NCBI RefSeq assembly: GCF_013337045.2
Contig: NZ_CP118259.1
Location: 2,852,001 to 2,916,000 of the forward strand
DNA: 64,000 bases
Direction of reading: 5' to 3'
From: Agrobacterium vitis
GTDB taxonomy: Bacteria > Pseudomonadota > Alphaproteobacteria > Rhizobiales > Rhizobiaceae
Of this stretch, positions 17,755-26,313 are shown piece after piece. Position 1 is the stretch's first letter, and every line of letters starts with the position of its first letter. Made by a program: the position numbers and the translations under genes. The notes beneath the pieces were generated by a model that did no database searches, was not told the DNA's origin, and saw only the letters and a program-made list of their open reading frames with translations.

Positions 17755-18576
17755 ATGCTGACCGTTGAAACCCGCCACGCCATCGACCCGCAGACCGCCA
17801 AAGGCTTCGACACCACAGCCCTGCGCCAGAATTTCCATGTCGGCGGCATTTTTGCAGATGGCGAAATCAGGCTGATCTATACTCATTACGACCGGATGAT
17901 CGTCGGTGGCGCCGTACCCGGCGGCGCTTCGCTGGTGCTGGACCATGTGAAGGAATGCGGCACTGCCTCCATTCTCGACCGGCGCGAACTTGTCGTCGTC
18001 AACATCGGCGGCACCGGCACGGTCGAGGCGGATGCCACCTATGAAATGGGCAAGGGCGACATGCTCTATCTCGGCATGGGCGCGGGCAAGATCAGTTTTT
18101 CAGGCGCTGGCCGGTTCTACATTCTCTCGGCTCCGGCCCATCACACCTATCCGTCACGCCTCATCAAGATTGAGGAAGCCGCCAATGTGACGCTCGGCTC
18201 CCAGGCAACCTCCAATGAGCGCACCATCTACCAGTTCGTGCATCCTGATGTGATGAAGGCCTGCCAGCTGGTGGTCGGCATGACCAAGCTTGCCCCCGGC
18301 TCCGTCTGGAACACCATGCCTGCCCATGTCCATGACCGGCGCATGGAAGCCTATCTCTATTTCGACCTCCCGGAAGGCCAGCGCGCCTTCCATATGATGG
18401 GCGAGCCGGACGAGACCCGGCATCTGGTGTTGAAAAACGAGGAAGGTGCGATCTCGCCGCCCTGGTCGATCCATTCGGGCGCAGGCACCGCCAACTATAC
18501 CTTCATCTGGGCAATGGCCGGTGACAATGTCGATTACAAGGATGTCGAAGTGGTGTCGATGGAGACGCTGAAGTGA
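17755..18576 (+). CDS. kduI: 5-keto-4-deoxyuronate isomerase (4-deoxy-L-threo-5-hexosulose-uronate ketol-isomerase)
   Basis: A 273-residue bicupin of the KduI family. The zinc site is visible as PAHVHDRRMEAYLYFDLPE (about residues 192-210), with the final His in ISPPWSIHSGAGTANYTFIWAMAGDN. It isomerises 5-keto-4-deoxyuronate to 2,5-diketo-3-deoxygluconate, the step after KdgF in breakdown of pectin-derived oligogalacturonides. A TTAAGGAG lies ahead of ATG 17755. Its stop overlaps the GTG start of kduD by 4 nt. Confidence 0.95.
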   Translation: MLTVETRHAIDPQTAKGFDTTALRQNFHVGGIFADGEIRLIYTHYDRMIVGGAVPGGASLVLDHVKECGTASILDRRELVVVNIGGTGTVEADATYEMGKGDMLYLGMGAGKISFSGAGRFYILSAPAHHTYPSRLIKIEEAANVTLGSQATSNERTIYQFVHPDVMKACQLVVGMTKLAPGSVWNTMPAHVHDRRMEAYLYFDLPEGQRAFHMMGEPDETRHLVLKNEEGAISPPWSIHSGAGTANYTFIWAMAGDNVDYKDVEVVSMETLK

Positions 18577-19319
18577 GCGATGTGTTCTCTCTTTCGGGCA
18601 AGACGGCGCTGGTGACAGGCGCCAATACCGGCATCGGCCAGGCCATTGCCCTGTCGCTGGCCGGGGCTGGCGCCAGCGTGATTTGCGCGGGCCGTTCGCC
18701 GGTGACGGAAACTGTCGAGCAGATTACCAATGCCGGTGGCAAGGCGTCCGGCCTCACCCTCGACCTGTCAGACCCGATGGCCGGGCGCGGCATTTTCGAA
18801 GATCTCGGCCCGGTCGATATTCTCGTCAACAATGCCGGTATCATCCGCCGCGCCGATGCGGTGGATTTCACCGAGGCCGATTGGGACGCGGTGATGGATG
18901 TCAACCTGAAGGCGGTATTCTTCCTTTGCCAGGCTTTCGCCAAGGCCTTGTTTGCCCGCGAAGCGGGCGGCAAGATCGTCAATATTGCCTCGATGCTGTC
19001 CTTCCAGGGCGGTATCCGGGTGCCATCCTATACGGCGTCGAAAAGCGGTGTCGCGGGGCTGACCAAGCTGCTCGCCAATGAATGGGCGGCCAAGGGCATC
19101 AATGTCAACGCCATTGCCCCCGGCTATATCGAAACCAACAATACCGAGGCGCTGCGCAATGACGCAGCCCGCAACAAGGCCATTCTGGAGCGCATTCCGG
19201 CGGGTCGCTGGGGCGAGGCCGAAGACATTGGCGGCGCTGCGGTTTTTCTTTCCTCAAGGGCTGCCAAATATATCCATGGCGCCATTCTCAATGTCGATGG
19301 AGGCTGGCTTGCCCGCTGA
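18573..19319 (+). CDS. kduD: 2-keto-3-deoxy-D-gluconate dehydrogenase
   Basis: A 248-residue short-chain dehydrogenase. The Rossmann motif is TGANTGIGQAIA (about residues 13-24), the structural NNAG is at about 87-90, and the catalytic YTASK is at about 153-157. KduD reduces 2,5-diketo-3-deoxygluconate with NAD(P)H to 2-keto-3-deoxygluconate. It begins at GTG 18573 inside the kduI stop (GTGA overlap), so the two are coupled. The C-terminus ILNVDGGWLAR is typical of the family. Confidence 0.93.
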   Translation: MSDVFSLSGKTALVTGANTGIGQAIALSLAGAGASVICAGRSPVTETVEQITNAGGKASGLTLDLSDPMAGRGIFEDLGPVDILVNNAGIIRRADAVDFTEADWDAVMDVNLKAVFFLCQAFAKALFAREAGGKIVNIASMLSFQGGIRVPSYTASKSGVAGLTKLLANEWAAKGINVNAIAPGYIETNNTEALRNDAARNKAILERIPAGRWGEAEDIGGAAVFLSSRAAKYIHGAILNVDGGWLAR

Positions 19320-19320
19320 T

Positions 19321-20766
19321 ATGTCCGCCAATCCGCAACGGCTGCGCCGCCCCGATAGCACCAGACCGCAGACGGGCATCGTCCATCTCGGGCTCGGCGC
19401 CTTCTACCGCGCCCATGGGGCGATCTATATCGAACAGGCCATGGAGAAATCCGGTGGGGACTGGGGCATTATCGGCGTCAGCCTGATGCGGCCAGACCAG
19501 CGCGATGCGCTCGCCCCCCAGGATTTCGCCTATACCGCCGTCGAGCTTGGGCCGGATGGCGAAACGCCGCATGTGATCGGCGTGATCAACGATGTGCTGG
19601 TGGCACGGGAAAACCCGAGCGCCGTGATCGACGCGATGAGCGATCCGGCTGTCAAAATCGTCAGCCTGACGGTAACGGAAAAAGGCTATTGCCACGAACC
19701 CTCCACCGGCAGGCTGAACCGTAACCATCCCGACATCCAGCATGATCTGGCCCATCCCGAAGCCCCCCTCTCCGCCCTCGGCTTTCTGGTGCGGGCGCTG
19801 GAAAAACGTCATGCGGCGGGCCTGCGTCCCTTCACGGTGCTGTGCTGCGACAACCTGCCGGAAAACGGCAAGGTGGTGCGCGGCGTCGTCCTGGAACTGG
19901 CCGGGCTGATCTCATCAGACCTGCAAAGCTGGATTGCCAGTGAAGGCGCTTTTCCCTCGACCATGGTGGACCGGATCGTGCCTGCCACCAAGCCGGAGGA
20001 TATCGACCGGCTGGCGCAAATCACCGGCGTGCTGGATCTCTCCCCCGTCATGCATGAGCCTTTCCGGCAATGGGTGGTGGAAGACCGTTTCGTCGATGGC
20101 GCACGGCCAAATCTCGGAGCCGTCGGGGTCGAGCTGGTCGAGGATGTGACGCCGTTTGAGCATATGAAGCTGCGCTGCCTGAACGGCACCCATTCGTCGC
20201 TTGCCTATCTCGGCTATCTCGCCGGTCATGAAACCATTGCCCAGACGGTGGCCGATCCGGTTTTTGCCCGGTTCTGCAAAATGCTGTGGGACACGGAAAT
20301 CACCCCCGGCCTGAAAGCTCCACCGGGCGTGAGCCTTGGCGATTATACAGCTGCGCTGTTTGACCGTTACGCCAATCCCGCCATCCGCCACCGCACCTGG
20401 CAGATTGCCATGGACGGATCGCAGAAGCTGCCGCAGCGGATTCTCGGCACCGTGACTGAGAACCTCGCCGCCAATCGGCCGATCAAGGGACTGGCTTTGG
20501 CCGTTGCCGCCTGGATGCGCTATGTTGGTAGCGTGGATGAAAAGGGCGACGCCATCGACGTGCGCGACCCGCTGGCCGGACGATTGAAAAGCTTGAGCGA
20601 TGGTGCTGCCGAGCCTGCCGACAAAGTGGCGGCGCTGTTGGCCGTGCGCGAGATTTTCCCTGCACCGCTCGCCGATAACCCGACCTTCCGCAATGCGCTG
20701 ACCACGGCCTATCAAAGCCTTGTTACCAAGGGCGCGCGACAGACGATAGAGGATTTAAACCGATGA
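19321..20766 (+). CDS. uxuB: Mannitol dehydrogenase-family uronate reductase (fructuronate reductase)
   Basis: A protein of about 481 residues in the polyol-specific long-chain dehydrogenase family. The N-terminal nucleotide-binding region reads GIVHLGLGAFYRAH, the middle VTEKGYC and CCDNLPENGKVV, and the catalytic C-terminal domain KLRCLNGTHSSLAYLGYL with the conserved Lys and Asn. UxuB reduces D-fructuronate to D-mannonate. The close relative UxaB, which reduces tagaturonate to altronate, is absent although uxaA is present, so this enzyme may serve both branches (inference). Start: ATG 19321 by homology. A GGAGG at 19299-19303 is better placed for TTG 19309, which would add four residues. 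It ends with an ATGA overlap into uxuA. Confidence 0.87.
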   Translation: MSANPQRLRRPDSTRPQTGIVHLGLGAFYRAHGAIYIEQAMEKSGGDWGIIGVSLMRPDQRDALAPQDFAYTAVELGPDGETPHVIGVINDVLVARENPSAVIDAMSDPAVKIVSLTVTEKGYCHEPSTGRLNRNHPDIQHDLAHPEAPLSALGFLVRALEKRHAAGLRPFTVLCCDNLPENGKVVRGVVLELAGLISSDLQSWIASEGAFPSTMVDRIVPATKPEDIDRLAQITGVLDLSPVMHEPFRQWVVEDRFVDGARPNLGAVGVELVEDVTPFEHMKLRCLNGTHSSLAYLGYLAGHETIAQTVADPVFARFCKMLWDTEITPGLKAPPGVSLGDYTAALFDRYANPAIRHRTWQIAMDGSQKLPQRILGTVTENLAANRPIKGLALAVAAWMRYVGSVDEKGDAIDVRDPLAGRLKSLSDGAAEPADKVAALLAVREIFPAPLADNPTFRNALTTAYQSLVTKGARQTIEDLNR

Positions 20767-21956
20767 AAGAGAGCTGGCGCTGGTACGGCCCGTTCGACCG
20801 CATTACCCTGGCCGAGGTCGCCCAGACCGGCGCCTCCGGCATCGTCAACGCGCTGCACGAAATACCCTATGGCGAAGTCTGGGGCAGCGATGCCATTGCG
20901 GCCCGCCGCGACGAGATCGCCCATAGCGGGCTTGGCCTGACCTGGAATGTGGTGGAAAGCCTGCCGATCCATGAGGATATCAAGCGCGGCGAAGGCGATC
21001 TTGAACGGCTGTTTTCCAATTACCGCCAGTCGATGAAGAACCTCGCCGATGCCGGTATCTATACGATCTGCTATAATTTCATGCCATTGCTCGACTGGAC
21101 CCGCACCCAGCTGGATGCGCCGGTGGCGCGCGGCGGTACCGCCCTGCGGTTTTCCGAGCCGCATATGGCCGCCTTCGAAATCCATATGCTGGAGCGCGAG
21201 GGTGCTGAAAACGACTATTCGCCAGAGGTGCGCGAGGCCGCCAAGGCATGGTTCGACGCCTCCAGCGAAGGCTTGCGGCAGAACCTGTTAAACAGCATTA
21301 TGTCCGGCCTGCCCGGTGCCTTCGACCGCTATGATATCCGTGGGTTGCGCGAGGCGCTAAAGCGCTATCACGGCATCAGCCGCAATGAGATCCGCGCCAA
21401 CTATGCCCGCTTCCTGGCCGAAGTCATCCCGACGGCAGAAGAGCTTGGCATGCGGTTTTGCGTACATCCCGACGATCCGCCGCGTGATATTCTCGGCCTG
21501 CCGCGCATCGTCTCCTGCGAAGACGACATTGCCTGGATCATGGAACAGCAACCGGCTCTTGCCAACGGCTTGACGCTGTGCGCTGGCTCGCTGGGGGCCA
21601 ATCCGAAAAACGATGTTCCGGCCATTGCCGCACGCTTTGCCGAGCGCATCCATTTTGCCCATCTTCGCAATGTGGCCAAGGAGAAGGACGGTTCCTTCCA
21701 GGAGGCCGCGCATCTGGATGGCGATACCGACATGGTGACGCTGATTGCCGTGCTGATTGCTGAAGAACGCCGCCGCAAGGCAGACGGTCGCGCCGATTTC
21801 GACATTCCCTTCCGGCCTGACCACGGCCACGAATTGCTTGACGATGTCAGTCGTGGCACCCATCCCGGCTATCCGCTGGTCGGGCGGCTGCGTGGGCTGG
21901 CAGAACTGCGCGGGGTCATTCGCGCCCTCTCTCACGGACATGTGCATTATGGCTGA
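20763..21956 (+). CDS. uxuA: Mannonate dehydratase
   Basis: A 397-residue TIM-barrel enzyme of the UxuA family. Recognisable stretches are MKESWRWYGPFDRITL at the start, TWNVVESLPIHEDIK, YNFMPLLDWTRTQL, the metal-site region RFCVHPDDPPRDILGLPRIV (about residues 235-254), and FAHLRNVAKEKDGSFQEAAHLDGD (about 298-321). It dehydrates D-mannonate to 2-keto-3-deoxygluconate, feeding KdgK. It overlaps uxuB by 4 nt and the next gene by 8 nt, consistent with tight operon structure. Confidence 0.95.
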   Translation: MKESWRWYGPFDRITLAEVAQTGASGIVNALHEIPYGEVWGSDAIAARRDEIAHSGLGLTWNVVESLPIHEDIKRGEGDLERLFSNYRQSMKNLADAGIYTICYNFMPLLDWTRTQLDAPVARGGTALRFSEPHMAAFEIHMLEREGAENDYSPEVREAAKAWFDASSEGLRQNLLNSIMSGLPGAFDRYDIRGLREALKRYHGISRNEIRANYARFLAEVIPTAEELGMRFCVHPDDPPRDILGLPRIVSCEDDIAWIMEQQPALANGLTLCAGSLGANPKNDVPAIAARFAERIHFAHLRNVAKEKDGSFQEAAHLDGDTDMVTLIAVLIAEERRRKADGRADFDIPFRPDHGHELLDDVSRGTHPGYPLVGRLRGLAELRGVIRALSHGHVHYG

Positions 21957-23481
21957 AGCCCCAGGGACAGTGCTGCTGCACCCGGATGACACCGTCGCCA
22001 TCCTGACCAATCCCGCCCCGGCAGGCGCGCAGCCGCTTGGGTTTGGCCTGGCCCTTGATCATCCGGTAGCACGTGGCCACAAGATTGCCCGGCAGGATAT
22101 GGATGCGGGTGGCAATATCATCAAGTTCGGACAGGTGATTGGCTATGCCAGCCGCCCGATCCGGGCCGGTGAGCATGTGCATACCGACAACTGTTCCTTC
22201 GGCGCTCACGACCAGCAGTATGATGTGGGGGCCGATTACCAGAAGGCGCTGGCCGCCATTCCCGTTGTGAAACCTGAGACATTCATGGGCTATCGCCGGG
22301 CGAATGGACAGGCGGGAACGCGCAATTTCATCGCTATCTGTGCCACGGTCAACTGTTCCGCCACAGTCATCCGGCGGGCTGCCGATGACATCAACCGCTC
22401 CGGTATTTTGGCCGACTACCCCAATATCGACGGGGTCGCCGCCTTTGCCCATGGCACCGGCTGCGGCATGGATGCGGGCGGCGAAGGGGCGGATATTCTG
22501 CAACGGGTGCTCTGGGGTTACGCCACCCATCCCAATGTCGGCGCTGCGGTTTTTGTCGGTCTGGGTTGCGAAGTCATGCAGCTCGCCCGGATGAAAATGC
22601 TCTATGGTGGCAATGACGAAAACCGGTTCTTTGGCCTGACCATTCAGGACAGTGGCGGCACTGCCGCGACCATCGCGCATCTAGTCGAACACATCAAATC
22701 CATCCTGCCCGTGGTCAATGCCATCAAGCGCCAGCCGATCCCGGCCTCGGAACTGAAACTGGCACTGCAATGCGGCGGCTCGGACGGGTTTTCCGGCATC
22801 ACCGCCAATCCGGCACTTGGCATCGCCTCCGATCTGCTGGTCGGCATGGGTGGCACGGTTGTTCTGTCCGAAACGCCCGAGATCTATGGCGCAGAACAAT
22901 TGCTGCTGCGCCGTGCAGCCTCCCGCGAGATCGGCGAGAAGCTGATCGCCCGCATTCGCTGGTGGGAAGACTATACAAAAATGAACCGTGGCTCGATGGA
23001 CAACAACCCCAGTCCCGGCAACAAACTGGGCGGGCTGACCACCATTCTCGAAAAATCGCTGGGGGCCTCAGCCAAGGCAGGCAGCACGCCGCTGACCGAC
23101 GTGCTGAACTACGCAGAACGGATCGAAACCCCCGGCTTCGTCTTCATGGACACCCCCGGCTACGACCCGGTCTCTGCCACCGGCCAAATTGCTGGTGGTG
23201 CGCAAATCCTGGTCTTCACCACCGGCCGAGGCTCCGCATTTGGCTCCAAACCCACCCCTACCATCAAACTTGCCACCAACAGCAAACTGTTTGAGGACAT
23301 GCCCGACGACATGGACCTCAACTGCGGCGACATCATCAGCGCCGGGATTTCGGTGGAGCAGAAAGGGCGGGAGATTCTGGATCTCGTGCTCGCTTCAGCT
23401 TCGGGGCAGAAAACGAAATCGGAGATTTTGGGCCTGGGGGATAATGAGTTTGTGCCTTGGCAGGTTGGGGCGGTGATGTGA
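21949..23481 (+). CDS. uxaA: Altronate dehydratase, UxaA family
   Basis: The product, of about 510 residues, has an N-terminal SAF domain (about 10-95) and a C-terminal GD_AH dehydratase domain. Characteristic motifs are GYRRANGQAGTRNFIAICATVNCSATV, AFAHGTGCGMD, VGLGCEVMQL, LQCGGSDGFSGITANPALG and FTTGRGSAFGSKPTPTIKLATNS; the conserved cysteines suit an iron-dependent lyase. It converts D-altronate to 2-keto-3-deoxygluconate, completing the galacturonate branch. I start at ATG 21949, within the end of uxuA, because the SAF domain follows directly. The operon ends here, 2 bp from the convergent tetR. Confidence 0.92.
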   Translation: MAEAPGTVLLHPDDTVAILTNPAPAGAQPLGFGLALDHPVARGHKIARQDMDAGGNIIKFGQVIGYASRPIRAGEHVHTDNCSFGAHDQQYDVGADYQKALAAIPVVKPETFMGYRRANGQAGTRNFIAICATVNCSATVIRRAADDINRSGILADYPNIDGVAAFAHGTGCGMDAGGEGADILQRVLWGYATHPNVGAAVFVGLGCEVMQLARMKMLYGGNDENRFFGLTIQDSGGTAATIAHLVEHIKSILPVVNAIKRQPIPASELKLALQCGGSDGFSGITANPALGIASDLLVGMGGTVVLSETPEIYGAEQLLLRRAASREIGEKLIARIRWWEDYTKMNRGSMDNNPSPGNKLGGLTTILEKSLGASAKAGSTPLTDVLNYAERIETPGFVFMDTPGYDPVSATGQIAGGAQILVFTTGRGSAFGSKPTPTIKLATNSKLFEDMPDDMDLNCGDIISAGISVEQKGREILDLVLASASGQKTKSEILGLGDNEFVPWQVGAVM

Positions 23482-23483
23482 GA

Positions 23484-24110
23484 TTAAACCTCTGATAAAT
23501 ATAATTGAACCATGCGAACAAGTTCATTCCTGACCTCTATCGTTTGCAAGGTTCCGCGACGTGCTGCGTTATGGATGACGCCGTCAATCGCATCTGACAG
23601 GATGATACCCATGGTCTCATTGCGCTTCGTGTTCTGAGGTGAGCAATATTTGGCAACAGCAGCACAATAATATCCAAGATATTCCTTCTCGAAATTGCTG
23701 TTCGGGTCTCTGAATATTTCTGAACTTGGAGCTTCATCGAGTAAAACCCTGTGCAGACGCGGATGAACGCTATGGATGCCAATGACGCCATCCACCAGAT
23801 CCTTCACAAAATCCGACTGAGGCTGGTTGCTCTCCACCACATTTTTCAACACCGTACGGCAATCTTCGAGGTGTCGATTGCGTATGGCGTCGATCAAAGA
23901 ATGTTTATCAGGGAAATACTGATAATAAGACCCAACGCTTACGCCTGCGACTTCGGCAACCTTGTTGGTGGTAAAACCTGCCCAACCCTCCTCACTCAAA
24001 ATGCGAGCAGCAGCTTCAATGATCGCGTCCACTGTCGCCTTGGACCGCAGCTGTCTCGGCAATTTGCGCATCGTTGACGTCGATTTTTCGATGCGAGTAG
24101 CCAAATGCAT
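23484..24110 (-). CDS. TetR-family transcriptional regulator
   Basis: Regulator of about 208 residues. The DNA-binding helix-turn-helix is at about residues 17-62 and reads GWAGFTTNKVAEVAGVSVGSYYQYFPDKHSLIDAI. The C-terminal ligand domain is not diagnostic. The start is uncertain: ATG 24108-24110 has a GGAGAG almost touching it, TTG 24120-24122 would add four residues, and ATG 24069-24071 (MRKLPRQL) would shorten it. Base composition is visibly less GC-rich than its neighbours. It diverges from the DinB gene over about 60 bp containing a dyad (24127-24149), so it probably represses that gene and itself. Confidence 0.87.
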   Translation of the reverse strand: MHLATRIEKSTSTMRKLPRQLRSKATVDAIIEAAARILSEEGWAGFTTNKVAEVAGVSVGSYYQYFPDKHSLIDAIRNRHLEDCRTVLKNVVESNQPQSDFVKDLVDGVIGIHSVHPRLHRVLLDEAPSSEIFRDPNSNFEKEYLGYYCAAVAKYCSPQNTKRNETMGIILSDAIDGVIHNAARRGTLQTIEVRNELVRMVQLYLSEV

Positions 24111-24126
24111 CTCTCCAGACAAGAAT

Positions 24127-24149
24127 GCGAATAAATTACTCGTATTTGC
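24127..24149. promoter_or_regulatory. Candidate TetR operator dyad
   Basis: A 23-bp imperfect palindrome with arms GCGAATA (24127-24133) and TATTTGC (24143-24149), one mismatch in seven pairs, centred between the divergent tetR and dinB starts. Size and position are usual for a TetR-family operator. Confidence 0.45.
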
Positions 24150-24172
24150 AAGAAAGGCAACGGAGGCATTCG

Positions 24173-24703
24173 ATGCACGCTCTATTCAACAGTTTTTTCA
24201 ACTATCAAGCATGGGCCAATAGCGCATTTTTCGACGCACTTGAAACTCTGGACCGTACACAACATGAAACTGAACATCATCAGGCAATACGCCTGATGAA
24301 TCATACTCATGTCGTCGCAGAGATATTCGCAGCGCATCTCCTCGGGCGGTCCCATAGTTACACCTCAGACAATACAGCTGACACACCGGAACTGACGGAG
24401 TTACGCAGCGCTGTCGCGACATCTGATCAATGGTATCTCGACTATGTACGGAGCATCACACCAGAGCATCGTTGCGAGAAAATCGCGTTTTCCTTCACCG
24501 ATGGCGACATGGGTTATATGACACGTGAGGAAATGCTTGCACATGTTGTGATGCATGGCGGCTACCATCGAGGTGAGATCGGTCGCATTCTAGCACAGAC
24601 TTCCGCCCAACTGCCGTGGGATACGTTTGCTGTCTTTCTGCATCAAACTCAACCGAACCGTCGGCGACAGGACAAACTGGAGTTTGCACCTAGCCCATTT
24701 TAA
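24173..24703 (+). CDS. DinB-family protein, putative metal-dependent enzyme
   Basis: A 176-residue four-helix-bundle protein of the DinB/YfiT group. The presumed metal ligands are His residues in RLMNHTHVVAEIFAAHLL (about residues 40-57) and HVVMHGGYHRGEIGRIL (about 125-141). ATG 24173 has a well-placed GGAGG (24162-24166). The family includes thiol-dependent transferases and many proteins of unknown function; nothing here fixes a reaction. It carries the AT-richer composition of the adjacent tetR, and the pair looks like one acquired unit. Confidence 0.85.
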   Translation: MHALFNSFFNYQAWANSAFFDALETLDRTQHETEHHQAIRLMNHTHVVAEIFAAHLLGRSHSYTSDNTADTPELTELRSAVATSDQWYLDYVRSITPEHRCEKIAFSFTDGDMGYMTREEMLAHVVMHGGYHRGEIGRILAQTSAQLPWDTFAVFLHQTQPNRRRQDKLEFAPSPF

Positions 24704-24737
24704 GGTGCTAAGAACTAAAGGTGCTAAGAACTAAAGG
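24702..24737 (+). repeat. 16-bp tandem duplication after dinB
   Basis: The unit AAGGTGCTAAGAACTA occurs twice in direct succession (24702-24717, 24718-24733) with a 4-nt start of a third copy. The first copy begins inside the dinB stop codon (TAA 24701-24703). It is a perfect duplication, suggesting a recent slippage event. Confidence 0.9.
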
Positions 24738-24775
24738 AAATACCTTAGTTCTCATTAGTCTTTCTTAGTTTTCTA
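24727..24775 (+). terminator. Probable dinB terminator
   Basis: The second repeat copy pairs with CCTTAGTTCT (24743-24752): AGAACTAA and GG against CC and TTAGTTCT, one bulged A, loop AAATA. A T-rich run with CTTTCTTAGTTTTC follows. The stem is AT-rich, so strength is uncertain. Confidence 0.45.
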
Positions 24776-24810
24776 CGCGCCTTCCAGACAAGACAACCGA
24801 AGAATTCACA

Positions 24811-24840
24811 ACAAAAAGCCGGGCGTCGCCACCCGGCTTT
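24811..24840 (-). terminator. Rho-independent terminator of pntAB
   Basis: A perfect 9-bp stem, AAAGCCGGG (24815-24823) with CCCGGCTTT (24832-24840) and an 8-nt loop. Read on the minus strand it is followed by TTTTTGTTGTG. It lies 24 bp past the pntB stop. Confidence 0.85.
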
Positions 24841-24863
24841 CCATCTCGCAAACCTACCCGATC

Positions 24864-26297
24864 TTACTTAATCATCGGCAGCAATTCAGTGATCGACTTC
24901 TTCGCATCGCCATAGAACATCCGCGTATTTTCCTTATAAAACAGCGGGTTCTCGATGCCGGAATAGCCGGTGCCTTGACCGCGTTTGGAGACGAACACCT
25001 GCTTGGCCTTCCACACCTGCAACACAGGCATGCCAGCAATCGGGCTGTTGGGGTCTTCTTCGGCTGCCGGGTTGACGATGTCGTTGGAGCCGATGACGAT
25101 GACGACGTCGGTGCTCGGAAAATCGTCGTTGATTTCGTCCATTTCCATGACGATGTCATAGGGCACCTTGGCTTCGGCCAGGAGCACGTTCATATGGCCA
25201 GGCAAACGGCCAGCAACGGGATGGATGGCAAAGCGAACGTTTTTGCCAGCATCGCGCAGTTTGCGGGTGAGTTCGGACACCGCCTGCTGGGCCTGCGCCA
25301 CCGCCATGCCGTAGCCGGGGACGATGATCACGCTTTCGGCCTCGTTCAGCGCATTGGCCACACCTTCCGCATCAATAGCGATCTGTTCGCCCTCGATTTC
25401 CATGGCCGGACCGGTGGTGGTGCCGAAACCACCGAGAATGACCGAGATGAAGGACCGGTTCATCGCTTTGCACATGATATAAGACAGGATAGCACCGGAA
25501 GAGCCGACCAAGGCGCCGGTAACGATCAGCAGGTCATTGCCGAGCGTGAAGCCGATGGCCGCTGCCGCCCAGCCGGAATAGCTGTTGAGCATCGAGACCA
25601 CCACCGGCATATCGGCACCGCCAATACCCATGATCATGTGATAGCCGATGAAGAAAGCCAGAAGCGTCATCAGCACCAGCGCCCAGGCGCCAGCGCCGTA
25701 GAAATAGGCAATCAACAGCAGGAAGGACAAGGCGGCAGCACCGGCATTCAGCATATGCCCGCCGGGCAATTGCTTGGCCTTGCCATCGATCTTGCCTGCC
25801 AGCTTGCCGAAGGCAATGACCGAGCCTGTGAAGGTGACCGCACCGATAAAGACGCCGAGAAACACCTCGACCTTCATGATCGACAGTTCCACCGGCAATT
25901 TATGGGCGAGAATAGCGGCAAAGCCGGTGAGTGCGGCCCGCGCCGTCTCGTCCAGCCGGGCAACATGGGCTTCTTCCAGATGGGTGTTATAGCCGATAAA
26001 CACCGCGGCCAGGCCGACAAAGCTATGCAATGCCGCCACAAGCTGTGGCATTTCCGTCATCTGCACGCGGTTTGCCACGTAATAGCCAAGCACAGACCCA
26101 CCAGCGATCATCAGCACAATGATGAACCAATGGCCGATGCCGGGGCCGAAAATGGTGGCGATGACCGCGAGGCCCATGCCGACAATACCGTACCACACGG
26201 CCCGTTTGGCGCTTTCCTGACCCGAAAGGCCACCCAGCGAGAGGATAAACAATACAGCGGCTGCAATATAGGCCGCAGAAACAATACCAATAGCCAT
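24864..26297 (-). CDS. pntB: NAD(P) transhydrogenase subunit beta
   Basis: A 477-residue inner-membrane protein with about nine helices in the first 290 residues. The NADP(H)-binding domain III follows (about 300-477), with [13 protein letters not shown] (the nucleotide-binding GYG region), [23 protein letters not shown], and [26 protein letters not shown]. Together with PntA it couples hydride transfer from NADH to NADP+ to proton re-entry, supplying NADPH. It starts 16 bp after pntA ends and is followed by a clear terminator. Confidence 0.97.
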   Translation of the reverse strand: MAIGIVSAAYIAAAVLFILSLGGLSGQESAKRAVWYGIVGMGLAVIATIFGPGIGHWFIIVLMIAGGSVLGYYVANRVQMTEMPQLVAALHSFVGLAAVFIGYNTHLEEAHVARLDETARAALTGFAAILAHKLPVELSIMKVEVFLGVFIGAVTFTGSVIAFGKLAGKIDGKAKQLPGGHMLNAGAAALSFLLLIAYFYGAGAWALVLMTLLAFFIGYHMIMGIGGADMPVVVSMLNSYSGWAAAAIGFTLGNDLLIVTGALVGSSGAILSYIMCKAMNRSFISVILGGFGTTTGPAMEIEGEQIAIDAEGVANALNEAESVIIVPGYGMAVAQAQQAVSELTRKLRDAGKNVRFAIHPVAGRLPGHMNVLLAEAKVPYDIVMEMDEINDDFPSTDVVIVIGSNDIVNPAAEEDPNSPIAGMPVLQVWKAKQVFVSKRGQGTGYSGIENPLFYKENTRMFYGDAKKSITELLPMIK

Positions 26298-26313
26298 AAT
26301 AACGTCTTCCCCC

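Noticed and set aside
19078..19320. An N-terminal extension of the uronate reductase by about 80 residues
   Set aside because: It overlaps kduD in another frame and has no similarity to the family, whose conserved GLGAFYRAH motif starts soon after 19321.
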